Positions 47,280 to 58,628 of a stretch of 64,000 nucleotides of DNA are shown here, in pieces. The DNA lies in the NCBI GenBank assembly GCA_037962975.1, contig CM075675.1, forward strand, positions 47,352,501-47,416,500, read 5' to 3'. The notes below the pieces were generated by a model. The model worked only from the letters and a program-made list of their open reading frames with translations. It searched no databases and was not told where the DNA came from. Position 1 is the stretch's first letter; every line of letters starts with the position of its first letter. The DNA comes from Clitoria ternatea. Taxonomy: Eukaryota; Streptophyta; Magnoliopsida; Fabales; Fabaceae. The translations under genes were made by a program, and so were the position numbers.

Positions 47280-48330
47280 GAATAATCAATTCTGAGTAGA
47301 ATGTCTCCGATTGAGTCATTTCCAAGTGGAATGTCTCCTAGTGAGTCATTTCCGAGTGGAATGTCTCCTAGTGAGTCATTTCCGAGTGGAATATCTCCTA
47401 GTGAGTCATTTCCGAGTAGAATGACTCAGAATGATAATTTCTGAGTGGGTTTCAAGTGTGGGAGTTACTTCCAAACAAAGAAAAGGCTCTGACTATGAGT
47501 AAATACCTCTTGGGTAAAGACTCTTTTAATTCCCATGTGTCCGAATGATGATTTCCGAGTGGACTACTTCTGAGGGAGTTATTTCTGAATGAGAAAAAGG
47601 TTCTGGATGGTCATATCCGAGTAGGATGTCTCCGACTGACAGGTTTTCAAGTGGGCTGCTTTTGAGGGAGTTGTTTCCGAACGAGAAAAAGGCTCTGGAT
47701 GGTCATATCCGAGTAGGATGTCTCCGACTGACAGGTTTCCGAGTAGGCTGCTTCTGAGGGAGTTGTTTCCAAACGAGAAAAAGGCTCTGAATGGTCATGC
47801 CCGAGTAGGATGTCTCCGACTGATACATGTCCGAGTAGGATGTCTCCGACCGACATGTCTCAGAGTGGGTTGTTTCCGGTTAAAGCCACTCCAAGTGAAA
47901 AAAGGCTGACCTTGAACGAATACTTTCCGGTTGGAGATAAATCCGAGTGGAAGATTCTTGGTTGTAGCCACTTTGAGTGAAAAAGGAACTGAATTTGAAT
48001 AAATACTGCCCAAAGATATACGTCCGAGTGAAGGATTACCGATTGAAGCTGGGACTGGATTTGGGGACAAGTGCCTTTTTCTAGACAAAATTGTTTCCGA
48101 AAGGAAGATTCCCGAGTGAGTTGATTCTGAATGAAAAACACTCTGAACTTCGGAAGAGCATTTGTTGAGTAAGGGTTTCTCTGAGTGAATGAACACTTGT
48201 CAGGCAAGGTTGTTTCTGAATGGTTTGCTGCCGAGAGATGTATTTCCGAGCAATGAAAAGCCCCTGACTAGGAATGAATACTTTTCGGGCAAAGATATGT
48301 ATATCTGAGTAAGGTTTCTCCGAGTGGACC
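47280..48330. repeat. CCGAGTG array in LTR E-1
   Basis: Units such as GTGAGTCATTTCCGAGTGGA (near 47330-47420) and CCGAGTAGGATGTCTCCGAC (near 47615-47850) repeat with drift. The core CCGAGTG is the reverse complement of the CACTCGG core in element A LTRs. It lies on the plus (sense) strand here. Confidence 0.9.
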
Positions 48331-48667
48331 ATTTCCTTGCCAAATTATTTTCTTGCCAAATTTTCGGGCAAAGATATTTATTTTCTTGCCAAATTAATTG
48401 TTGTTCGATAGGACCATTTCCTTTTCAAATAGTAATTAATTTCTATTGATTGGATTAATTCCCCACCAGGATCTGTTCCTTATTTTCAATACTTGTATTA
48501 TTTATTTTTCTATGTCAAATTGATTGTTATTTGATGGATCCATTTCCTTTTCAATTATTATTAATTTTTATTAATTGAATTAATCCCCCACCTTTCCCAT
48601 TTTATTCCTATTTTTATTTTCTTTATGTTTCCTTTGTAACTGCCCTTTTTATCACTTCCATGAAAAT

Positions 48668-49045
48668 CAATTTAGACGTGACGTCTTGTTGATTTTCCCC
48701 TATTTTGGCCGACCATCACCACGATTCATAAGGAACGAGATACTTGAGATGAGACGTCCCGTTTATCCCCTTCCCCTTTCCAACCCCGCATTTTGAGTAA
48801 ATCCCATGAAAATCAATTTAGACGTGATGTCTTGTTGATTTTCCCCTATTTTTGGTAGGCCATCACCACGATTCATGAGGAACAGGATACTTGAGACGAG
48901 ACATCCCGTTTATCCCCTTCCCATTTCTAACTCCGTATTTTGATTAAAGGATGACTAATTTAGACGCGACGTCTTGTTAGCATCCTTCCTTTTTCTAGTT
49001 TCATACCAAAGCCAAGGTTAATTTGGAAACGACGTCCTGTTGACC
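48668..49045. repeat. Spaced GACGTC motif array in LTR E-1
   Basis: Copies such as AATTTAGACGTGACGTCTTG at about 48668, 48750, 48813, 48890, 48957 and 49020. Equivalent to 32289-32660 in E-2. Confidence 0.85.
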
Positions 49046-52000
49046 TACACTCCATGTTGTTCAGTTTGTTCCTTCTATTTTTTTTACACAAAGTACTACA
49101 ATAAAAGGGGAGAAATATAACATCTTTTGTAAGGCTATTTATGTTGCGCATTTTCAATCTTGGTACTATTTTTTACAGGCGATGTAGGCTGCTAATACCT
49201 TCCCTACTCGTAACCGACTCCCGAACTTGAATCTTATTTTTTAAACCAGTGCTTTACTAAACTTAGTTTTTTCCCAATGTTTTTCCTATGGATAAAAACG
49301 TTGGTGGCGACTCCCTGTTTTTTTCGTTCGTTTCATCCTTTTCAAAGGGTCGGCCGCGCCGTCGCGATCCAGGTTGCGACAAAAGGTATATAAAGAATTA
49401 AAACAAGTGATAGAATACCTTTAATAACAGAATGAATTAAAAGAATATCATTAGAAATAGTAGGAGTAAAGGAAAAGTATAAAAGTTAGTGACTAGGGGT
49501 TTAGAAAGAATATCATTAATTCAACCAAATATATATAAGGAATTAATGACCTGTTTAGTAACCACATAAATAAGTACCCGACCAATAGAATTTAATTTGG
49601 ATTAATTAAAGAAAGTCAGCAATAGAAACCGCTTAATTCATAAATGGACATTAAAAAAAATATAAAAGTAAAAAGAGAGTAATCATACATAATTAAATCG
49701 AGATGAACAATCTGATAAGATACGAGTAAGAAACCCAGATTTAACACTTATAAGGAGATATCCCTGAGTATATCTATATGTCAAATCTTCTCATATGATT
49801 GTTGTATAATACTTGTATGATAAACATTGTACTTTGCGACTGCTATGCAATTGTGTGTATGAATATGTGTTAATTATACGTAAAGAGTATGTGTGATATG
49901 TAGGATGAGTGTGGTATATGATGACGCGTGTATGGATTATGATGTTGTACTTGTATGATGCATTAAACGAATATGTTGGGATAAATAAGAAAAGAACGAG
50001 TAAAGGAATGTCTCGGTAGGGATCTTGAGATGAATAAATTGTGAAATAATATGATCAGATTAGATCGAATCTGATGTAATAATAGGCGTGGTAACGCCAA
50101 TATACCCATGATTTTTGGAAAATATGAGATCTCGTTTCATTTCTAAGCGTCGGATTAGACCGTTATGAATTAAGGAATTTTGAGAAAACAAGAAAAAGAA
50201 TAAATTTAAATTTTAAGAAGTCCGACGTTAGAAATGAAATGGAGCCATCAAAACGGCCCTACCGATGACTAGTAAAGAGAAAATTGTGTATTGTATGCAT
50301 CATATATGGAAGTTAAGAAGGGATGTTGTAATGATCCCCTAGAGCATACAACGATGGGTACACTGAAGAATCTGCCGCACCTCGATACCCGAGGGCAGTC
50401 TAGGGAGTATAACCAAATGCAGGAATTCTAAGTGGCATCGAATTCGCGCCCGTCGCTGGATAGCCCGTAGCAAACTCTGGTGTACTTCGACAAGAGGCGG
50501 GATTTTCTATGACCGTGGAGTTCCCGTTCTGTGGTGATGTATGATATGTGTGATTGGCCATTTTGATGATTGAGACTGTGAGTCCTTACCCATTTGTGAA
50601 AACCAAAACGAGGAGAGCTCCAGTCGCTCTAGTTGGGGAGGGGAGATAAGGGTGGCATGGTTGTGCACATGGATATTGTATACAAGATTGTTGAGGAGGA
50701 GATGGACCCACATGCATCATGATGACTAATAAAGGATTTGAAATAACAAAATGAATTCATGCATTTCATTATTGTATTAAGATTGTGATGGTTTGTTGTT
50801 TAAATATTATCGTATAGATATTAGTAACCCTGAGAGGTAACTGGAAAATGGGAATGGTCAGCTAAAATGAAAAGTGGTGAGATAACTTAGAATCTATCAT
50901 AGGGACCTCAATGAGAGTGGGAGGGACTCGATCTTTAATTGTTTGTGTTGTATGTGGACAGGTGTTGATGAGACACCTTTCTGATTATTGTGGAGGTGAA
51001 GACTCACCCTTACGCTAAATTTTCCAGATATCGTGGGGATGAAGACAGACTTTAGAATGAGAATCACGCGAGCTCTTCTTGGACCGAGAACGGGAAGGTT
51101 AGGATAAATTATTCTATTTTCATTTGTCAGAGCCCGCGTACCCCTTCACTTTCAGTATGTACAGTTGCTGTTACGACTATGTGTTATATATGATATGTTG
51201 TATATAAGGTGTATCTGTTCCACCAAGTTTTCTTGTACAAAAAAAAACTTCCACATTTTTCTAAAACTCGTAACCTCTCAGTTAACCAGGATAATCTAGT
51301 GGAAGGGATTATCCTAGTTAACCAATGGTGTTACAAAAATGGCAATTGATGTTATGGAAAATGATGGGCATTGATTATGGTTGTTGGGTTTTAGTGAAAC
51401 CCTAACCCTATGTATTAGGGAAATTATGGAATATGTGTAGAGAAGCATTTATTGTGTTAGATAAATATTATTAGTAAGGTGAAGTGATGTTATTGATGGT
51501 GGATGACCATTAATGGAGTTTTATGATTAATGATGGTTGTTGGGAACCATTATTGTGGGAACCCATTAATGGGTTTGATATTAAAAATGCATAATAATGA
51601 ATGGAGGCACCTAACCCATAATGGTTATGGTGGAATTAATGAAATAAATGAGGTTTGAGAATTTAAAGTGTTATAAACACCAAGTAAATAAATATGAGCA
51701 TTAAGTCTTGGTGGTTGAAAAGAAAATAATTATGTGGTATATTGTATAATGTAGGAAACAACCTCATTGACAAGGCGGGACCATCGGACCGTGTTGATTA
51801 CTACTTCTCTTGAGGTAGGAGGGGGTAACTATTCTAAATGCATGATTTCATCCATTGATAATGTGAATATATATGATTGTGTTATGATAGATTGGCTTGA
51901 GTGGATGACATAATGATATTATGATTGAAATGCATTTAGAATGATTAATGTTATGTGGTATATGCTTTTGGGATGATGAGTATAGTGTTGTTTTGATTCA

Positions 52001-52244
52001 TGTTAATGAATTTGTTATGAATGGTTTGAGACCATGGTTGTATTGCGTGATAGATTATTAAACATCCCATAATGTGTGAGCCAATAAATATTGATTGCCA
52101 CTAACTAATTATGTGTATAAAATCTAATGAATGTTGGCGATGGTGGAGAATGATGAGTATACGAAATCCACTAAGTGGTTGTGGTGAATTGTTGAATGTA
52201 GAGTGACATGATAGGATGCATAGAGTGAGAATATATTGATTGGC

Positions 52245-52740
52245 ATTTGCATCCATGGCATATCATATGTTGCCTATGTGGAATGTTAGGGTTTCCACTA
52301 GGCGGGCCCAATGGGAGGGCGACCCAGTGCACAGGTATAATGTTGTATTTCCCTAGTGATTCTGGGAATCACGAAGCTGTCCATAGTTTGGTGATGAGGC
52401 ATCCTATGTGGTGGGCCCAGTGGGCGGGCAGCTCTGTAATGAGCAAGTTACATCGGTGTCCGATGGGGCACGGCTCTCTCGATGTGTGTTCAGGAGGGGC
52501 CCGTAGCACTTTGGCAAGTAAGGCTATGATGTTGATCCGTAAGTCACGGGGTGACTAGTGCTACAGATGGGCGAGAGCGGTTTGGTACAGTAAAATATGT
52601 TGTTAAGCATACATGAATTGAGGTATATGTGTACACATTTTTCTACTGCAGTAGGGGTATAGTAGCACACCTATGCTTGACCTATATTTAGTATACTGTG
52701 TTTTCCCACAGTCGGATCCGCATTTGATAATAATTCCTTT
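52245..52740 (+). repeat. GC-rich stem-loop module in B2a
   Basis: Hairpin GTGATTC/GAATCAC (52356-52362 with 52366-52372, loop TGG) and GTGTCC/GGGCAC (52456-52461 with 52466-52471, one G-U pair). CTACTGCAGTAG is also present. Confidence 0.8.
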
Positions 52741-53574
52741 GTGCATATGCATTAGCTATAAGAGCATTTGCATATAGCCGGAGATATGCCTAGTTGATAG
52801 CCCGTGGTGGCGATGGATAATTGATAAATAAAGGGGAAAGAAATGTGGTACTAACATTACGTGTATGATGACGTTATTGAGAATGCCAATGATATGGATA
52901 AGTGTGTTATGGATGTATTACTTCAAATATGTAACATGTTGAAATGAAATCATATAGTATGTGAACGGAACTTGTAGTTTTTCTTGAGAAATGTATTATA
53001 TGTAGGCATGTATAAGTATCATCATAATGTATGACTTTGATACATTTAGGATTATATTACTCACCTCTTAGTTGCCATTTTTAAGTTTAATGTAGGTATG
53101 ATGTGAATCCTACTCTTTTGGAGGTCGAGTATTAATGAAAGTAAATATGGAAGGAAAGTGGGTGAGCCTTGGCTGGCATATTGTCATTTTGTAGAGTATA
53201 TGATGTATATATGCTCAATTTTGTAATTTAATATGATGGATGATGATTTTGGAGGTCATGTAGGAAAATTAGACCCTTGTGTGTATGACTAATTTTCATT
53301 AATGACCTTGACAATGTATGGATGACAAACATGATATGGAATGCTGTTAGAATTGATGAATGAATGAAATATTTCTCTAGATTTTGTGCTTTATAAAGTA
53401 TATAAGGTGATAAGCTTGATTGTGATATGATTCATGAATTGGAATGGAATACTTGACACAAGTTTTAAATACTTAATATGGTGTATGTGACATGTTAATT
53501 TTGATCAATTTTACTTGGGATGAGTTTTTGTATATTAGGTTGTGAGATTTTCAGGTTTTCTACGCATGAACTGA

Positions 53575-53930
53575 TAATCTCGCTCAAGCGATATGGATCC
53601 TCACTCAAGCGAGAATCCCTTGTATTAGAGGGGTGGCCTCTGGCCCAATCTCGCTCAGCGGAATTGGTGTCTCGCTCAAGCGAGATGTGTGAGTAACAGG
53701 TAGGCGCTTACTGGATGGATTTCGCTCAAGCGAGTATGCCTCACTCAAGCAAAATATGGGCAATGAGGTTCTGTCCCTTTTTCACTCAAGCGAGCGTGCC
53801 TCGCTCAAGTGAGCGAGCGTGGTGATGGATTCAGGAGTGTTTTCGCTCACGCTCGCTAGCCTCGCTCAAGCGACCCATGTTGGTCTTGCTCAAGCGAGTC
53901 AGGGCCTCGCTAAAGCGAGATACCCTGATT
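53575..53930. repeat. CTCGCTCAAGCGAG palindrome array in B2a
   Basis: About a dozen copies or variants of TCGCTCAAGCGAG, interspersed with unrelated spacers. Confidence 0.88.
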
Positions 53931-54339
53931 CTAGTTTCTTCATTTTTGCTTCTTTTCCTCAATTTCCTTGAATGTTTTGGGATTTGTGACCTCTAGAAAC
54001 AATGTTATTATTTTGAAATTGTATTATTAATTTCTAGCAATTTGGTGAGGTATCTTTGACCTCTCTTTTACCTAAACTCTTATCATCCTTAAATTCTAAT
54101 TATATCTTCCGTTTTTCCCTTATGACGATCTTGAGTTTGGTCGTCCAAGGAGCACTCTGGTACCTTCTCATATCTTCATAAATGATTTAGGTTATTTAAT
54201 GATCCAGGGTATTTGTTTAAGTTTTGCATCACGGTTTCTTTCATAAACATTTTGAAAATTGAAAAAAAGATTTACCCCTATTTTTGGGGTGTTACAAAAA
54301 CACCCAGAACCATTCCCTCGTTATCTCACTTATGCGAAC

Positions 54340-54490
54340 CTCCACTCGCCTGGGCGATATCATCACAGAACAGACCCTTTTGGTCTTTGCTCAAGTGAAG
54401 CTCAGCTTGCTTGGGCAAAAAACAACCAGAAAGCTACCTTTAGAGGCACGAAGGCCTCGCTTGGGCGAGAGTCATCTCGCCTGGGCGAGA
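54340..54490. repeat. CTCGCCTGGGCGAG palindrome array in B2b
   Basis: Several copies of CTCGCCTGGGCGA and CTCGCTTGGGCGAG around 54343-54490. Confidence 0.85.
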
Positions 54491-54899
54491 TTATCAGCTT
54501 TTGCTTAAAAACCAAGTTTATCAAGTTTTCAAGGGATGATAATCAATTCTAAATGACAATTTGGCCCAACAAATCATTTAAAGCACCTTTTAGTAATCAT
54601 TTTGGACTTGCTCCATCAAGCCCTACCTATCATTTTTTATCCTAGATCATCACATACAAAATCTACCATTTTATACATATTTTAGCACCACTTAACATAC
54701 CAATTTAACATAAGGGCCTAATTGGCCACTACCACACATAAACATAAGTTCTAAATTAGCATCATGATCCGTTGACATACTCTATATGGATTAATTATCG
54801 ATATGTGGGAATATGGTGTATCCACTTCCCGATTTCACACATGCATCATGCATATATCCTCATTGATTCATTTTTATCATCAATCAACTTAATTCTTGA

Positions 54900-55365
54900 C
54901 TGTGGGAATACGATATCATAAAATGTGTGGGTTAAGCATAGGTGTGCTACTATGCCCCTACTACAGTAGTAAATGTGTACACATATATCTCAACTTTTTC
55001 ATGCATAATCATAACATTTTACTGGTACCAAACCTCTATCGCCCCATTATAGCACTAGTTACCCTGTGATTTACGGATTTAACAACATGGCCTCAACTGC
55101 CACAAGGGCTATGGGCCCCTCCCGAACACACATCGAGAGAGTCGTTACCCATTGGAAACCACGAGGATACTTTCTTACCATAGAGCCGCCCACCTATTAG
55201 GCCCACCACGTAGGTTACCTCGTCACCAAACTACGGACAGCTTCGTGATTCTAATGAATCACTAGGGAACAACATAAAATACCTATGCACTGGGTCACCC
55301 TCCCACTAGGCCCGCCTAGTGGAACCCCTAGCATTCCACATAGACAACGTATGATATGCCATGAA
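54900..55365 (-). repeat. GC-rich stem-loop module in B2b
   Basis: GTGATTC/GAATCAC (55245-55251 with 55256-55262, loop TAAT). GTTACC/GGAAAC (55144-55149 with 55154-55159) has one mismatch. GCATAG/CTATGC near 54937-54956. The third stem of the module (GTCAC/GTGAC) is not preserved here. Confidence 0.75.
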
Positions 55366-56869
55366 TGCAAATGTTAATCAATGCATTTCTCACACTATGC
55401 ATCCTAAGAACCACTCCGTATCAATATTACCACCAATACTTAGTGGATTTCAACATCCATATCAATCACCACTTACACACACCATAGGATTTTATTCATA
55501 CCCATTGTTAATGGCAAATATGGTTCATCAATTTCTTCCACACACATATCATGGATGTCATACATGTACATATAAACCATCATTTTGGCATCCAAACAAA
55601 CAATCACAAGTCATGTATAACATTCAATTCATAATATTACCCCAATCTTTCCAAATGCATTCAACTCATACATAATGTCCAACATTTCATCCAATTGATA
55701 CAAAGGATCATACCCATACAAACATACATAAATCAACAATGGATGAAGTCATACATTTAGAGAATGTTACCCCCTCCTACCTTAGGAGAAGTAGTAGTCT
55801 ACGTGGTCCGAAGGTTCCGCTTCACCGGTTGGGATGTTTCCTACATTACAAAAAATGCCACATACAATTATAATTACTTTCTATCTCAACCACCAAGATT
55901 TAAATACTTTTGGTTTAACTATATAATGTTCATGTTACTTACGCTCTATTATCACTTTTATTTCATTATTTTACCATATCCACCATGGTTTAGGTGTCCA
56001 TGTTCATTATTTTGCATTCTAGACTTAAGATCATCAAAGTGTTCATTCATGCATGACCATTTCTCATCATCATTAATATCACCTAATCACCATGGGTAAA
56101 CCTTTATCTACTCATATTTCCCATTTCCTTCAATTCTAAAGGCTAGGGTTTCACCAAAACCCAACAACCATCATCAATGTCTATGATTTTCCACCCCATG
56201 CATAGTCATTTTCATGTACCACTATGCACACACACATTACCCACATAAAAATCTCACACCCCACCTTAGGGCTTGTCTAGAATGGCTTCTATACAACACT
56301 CATTCATGCAATACCCCCAAAATCCATAACCTAAGCCTTTAAGCTCTTAAAAATAAAGGAAAGAGTTTACCTCAAGAAAAAGAGCAAGAACCCCTAGGAG
56401 AGTAAGGGAGAGTGATGAAAATGAGAGAGGGAAAAATATGAGAGCTTCACACCACAACCCCCTTCCTACCTTGAAGAGGAAAACAAAAATGGGGAGGAGA
56501 AGATGACATACCCACTTTGGGTTTCTTGAGAGGAAGAGAAGAGGAAGAAGTAGAAGAAGAAGAAGAATGAGAAGAGAGTGTTTTGAGAGGGGGAGAGTGA
56601 CGGGAATAAGAGAGGAAAAGAAAGAGATTTATTTTAAAACTTAACCATTTAGTAAGATTTTCCCCGTTTTACAACAAACGAGATCCCTGAAACATCCTAA
56701 GTAAATTAAATAAAATCTGAAACAAAAGAAAATTTTTTTCCCAAAATTCCGCACGACCAACAGGGAAAAACTAGAACCAGAACCCGACCAAAGAAAGGAA
56801 AAACCGAGACGGGATGCTCCCGTTTAGCAAGACTCCTTATCGTTCAAACAATGGACAGTGGAAGGGAGC

Positions 56870-57780
56870 GCCTAAGCGGACCACGATTCGCTAGAGCGAA
56901 ACCTTATTCGCCCAAGCGAACGAGGCACCCGGATAATCTCGATCACTTGGGATTAAACTCAAGTCCACTCGGTATTCCACATTACTCGACATCGGAGCTT
57001 AAGTTCACTCGGTAACCTTATCACTCGGAATCCGAACCTAAGTTCACTCGGGGATTATTCCCTCGGCCATTACACTCGGAAACTATAAATTTTTCCTTAC
57101 TCGGAATATTTACACAGTCACATATCACTCAGAATGTTTCACACATTCTTCACTCGGCATATCGGATCCTTCTTATCTTGAAAGCTCTACAAGGTCAAGT
57201 CTCGCTTAAGGATTTTAAGACTTCATTCACTCGAAAATACTCTCGCTCCTTTCCATTTGGGAAATTTCTAATAAGTTCATACTCGGGAAGTCTTTAAGTC
57301 AAATTCCCACTCGGAATTACATGTACCGAACAAAGGAAGGGAAAACAAAAACCGACAGCGGAAGAACCAAGCTTAAGCGAAACCAATCAACGTTCACTCG
57401 CTCAAGCGAGACCCAAACTCGCTTTGGTGAGACAGCCCATTTCGCTCAGGCGAAACACCATTCGCTTAAGCGAACCAACCCGAAACCTTCCTTCCATTCA
57501 CACTCGCTGGAGCGAACCCTTATTTGCTGAAGCGAGTAACTCCACTCGGTATAATTCATCCTCAATTCACTCAGGATATATTATCCATTCTGCACTCGGG
57601 TAATACATTGACCCATTCCTACTAGGAGGAACTCACCAAGTTAAGTCACACTCGGACTTATTCTATACTTATCCACTCGGAATCGCCCAACCCTTCTTCA
57701 TTCGGAAAAGAGTCTCATATCTCACATCACCCGGATTTACCTTAGCCCTCACTTACTCAGAATCACGCAAGCATTATACA
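56870..57780. repeat. Mixed CACTCGG and TTCGCT-AAGCGAA arrays in LTR H
   Basis: CACTCGG/CACTCGGA units (56990-57320 and 57540-57780) flank clusters of CGCTCAAGCGAG-like and TTCGCTTAAGCGAA-like palindromes (56875-56930 and 57365-57535). Both motif classes occur together here. Confidence 0.85.
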
Positions 57781-58417
57781 TTCAGTAGGAAATAAATGTG
57801 CACAACTTAGATATTTACCCACATCATTACCCACTGAACCAGATAAAATACTTAACATTATATATATTGAAATATGTTTGGTTTTACTCTCAATACCGAG
57901 AAAATTCAAATCCCACGCATTTAAGTAGAAAGTTAGACTAAGAGCCGGCCAAGGCTATACAAAACCATCTATACAATATATACATATATGTACATCTCCA
58001 CTATACAATGTACTTCCAGCAATCGGTGCTCTCCCGTCATTCCACATTCCGAGCAACATCCACTGAAATATGGCCATAATAGGGGTGAGCTTATACATAT
58101 AAAATGACAGTAATGACTCGGAAAACCTCAAGAATTCCACTACACAGCATTATCTCATCACTCAATATCCACACATAAAATCATTCAATCGGAATTCATT
58201 CAAATAACACATAGCCATATTAATCACATTGATATTCCCCATACATGCGCATATAACCACATTTATTTCATCAACAGTATAAGTGTGCACATATTAATTT
58301 CCAGTTGGATCCAATCGGTTTTATTAAGTTTTATGTTGCAACTTAGGCTCCAAGCCTTTCTCTCAGCTCCAAGCTGATCCAGCCGTTTTACTGGTACCAA
58401 ACCGTTTGCCCTCACAC

Positions 58418-58628
58418 GTAACACAATCGCTCCGAGCGACAACGGAAGTGTTACGGGCAGCCCCGAGTCCAACTCGGTAAGCTTGCCTTGAGTCCAACCC
58501 AAGGTCTTTAAGCGTCCAACACTTAATGCACTCGGCACTGCCTCGAGTCCAACCCGAGGACTTTCACCATGCGTCCAACGCTGGTACACGAGTGTTTCAC
58601 TCGGTCTTGCCTTGAGTCTAACCCAAGG
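58418..58628. repeat. Tandem hairpins around GTCCAAC loops in LTR H
   Basis: The series is TCGCT/AGCGA inside GTAACAC/GTGTTAC (58418-58454), CCGAGT/ACTCGG (58463-58477), CCTTG/CAAGG (58486-58504), CCTCG/CGAGG (58541-58559) and CCTTG/CAAGG (58610-58628). The last four share an AGTCYAAC-type centre. Confidence 0.82.

Larger units (their letters stand above)
47216..49381 (+). mobile_element. Solo LTR E-1 (Ogre/Tat-like, 2.2 kb)
   Basis: TGTGAACACC at 47216 to TTGCGACA at 49381, flanked by AAAGG at 47211-47215 and 49382-49386. The uninterrupted target (ATCAAAGGTATATAAAG) is in the element C 5' LTR at about 35228-35245, which proves the boundaries. The 3' part carries CTAATACCTTCC, GTAACCGACTCCCGAAC and GGTCGGCCGC as in E-2. 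Confidence 0.95.
33592..51335 (+). mobile_element. Element C: giant-LTR, internally empty gypsy-type element
   Basis: The truncated 5' LTR (33592-37185) is followed by a primer site, about 240 bp of non-coding internal DNA, a polypurine tract (37411-37425) and a 3' LTR from 37426 to 51335. After removing two nested solo LTRs the 3' LTR is about 6.5 kb. No gag or pol is present. The primer site is identical in type to that of element A. The LTR copies agree along 33592-37185 and about 45541-51335, with a few percent visible differences. The 5' copy lacks the first 2.9 kb. Confidence 0.82.
37426..51335 (+). mobile_element. Element C 3' LTR, interrupted by solo LTRs B-2 and E-1
   Basis: It starts TGTAAC at 37426 and resumes AACCCTGATTTTTAAG after solo LTR B-2 at 42670. 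It is interrupted again at 47216-49381 by E-1 and ends GGTGTTACA at 51335. The 42670-45540 part has no counterpart in the truncated 5' copy, so its membership rests on continuity. The stretch 44200-45300 has some open frames, but none shows a recognisable domain. Confidence 0.8.
51336..54295 (+). mobile_element. B-family LTR fragment B2a (same orientation as B-2), 5'-truncated
   Basis: It begins abruptly where the element C 3' LTR ends and finishes GGGTGTTACA at 54295. It shares the TTTTAGTGAAACCCTAACCC stretch, the stem-loop module (52245-52740) and the CCTTGGC-GGCAT motif (about 53167) with B-2. It carries CTCGCTCAAGCGA palindromes after the module (53575-53930) rather than before it. No genes. 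Confidence 0.78.

Noticed and set aside
36355..50713. A 68-codon minus-strand frame present at 36355-36561 and 50507-50713
   Set aside because: The two copies are simply the two LTRs of element C; no domain and no sign of coding constraint.
52247..52558. 103-codon frame in B2a
   Set aside because: It lies on the GC-rich stem-loop module, and the matching frame is not kept in the other module copies.
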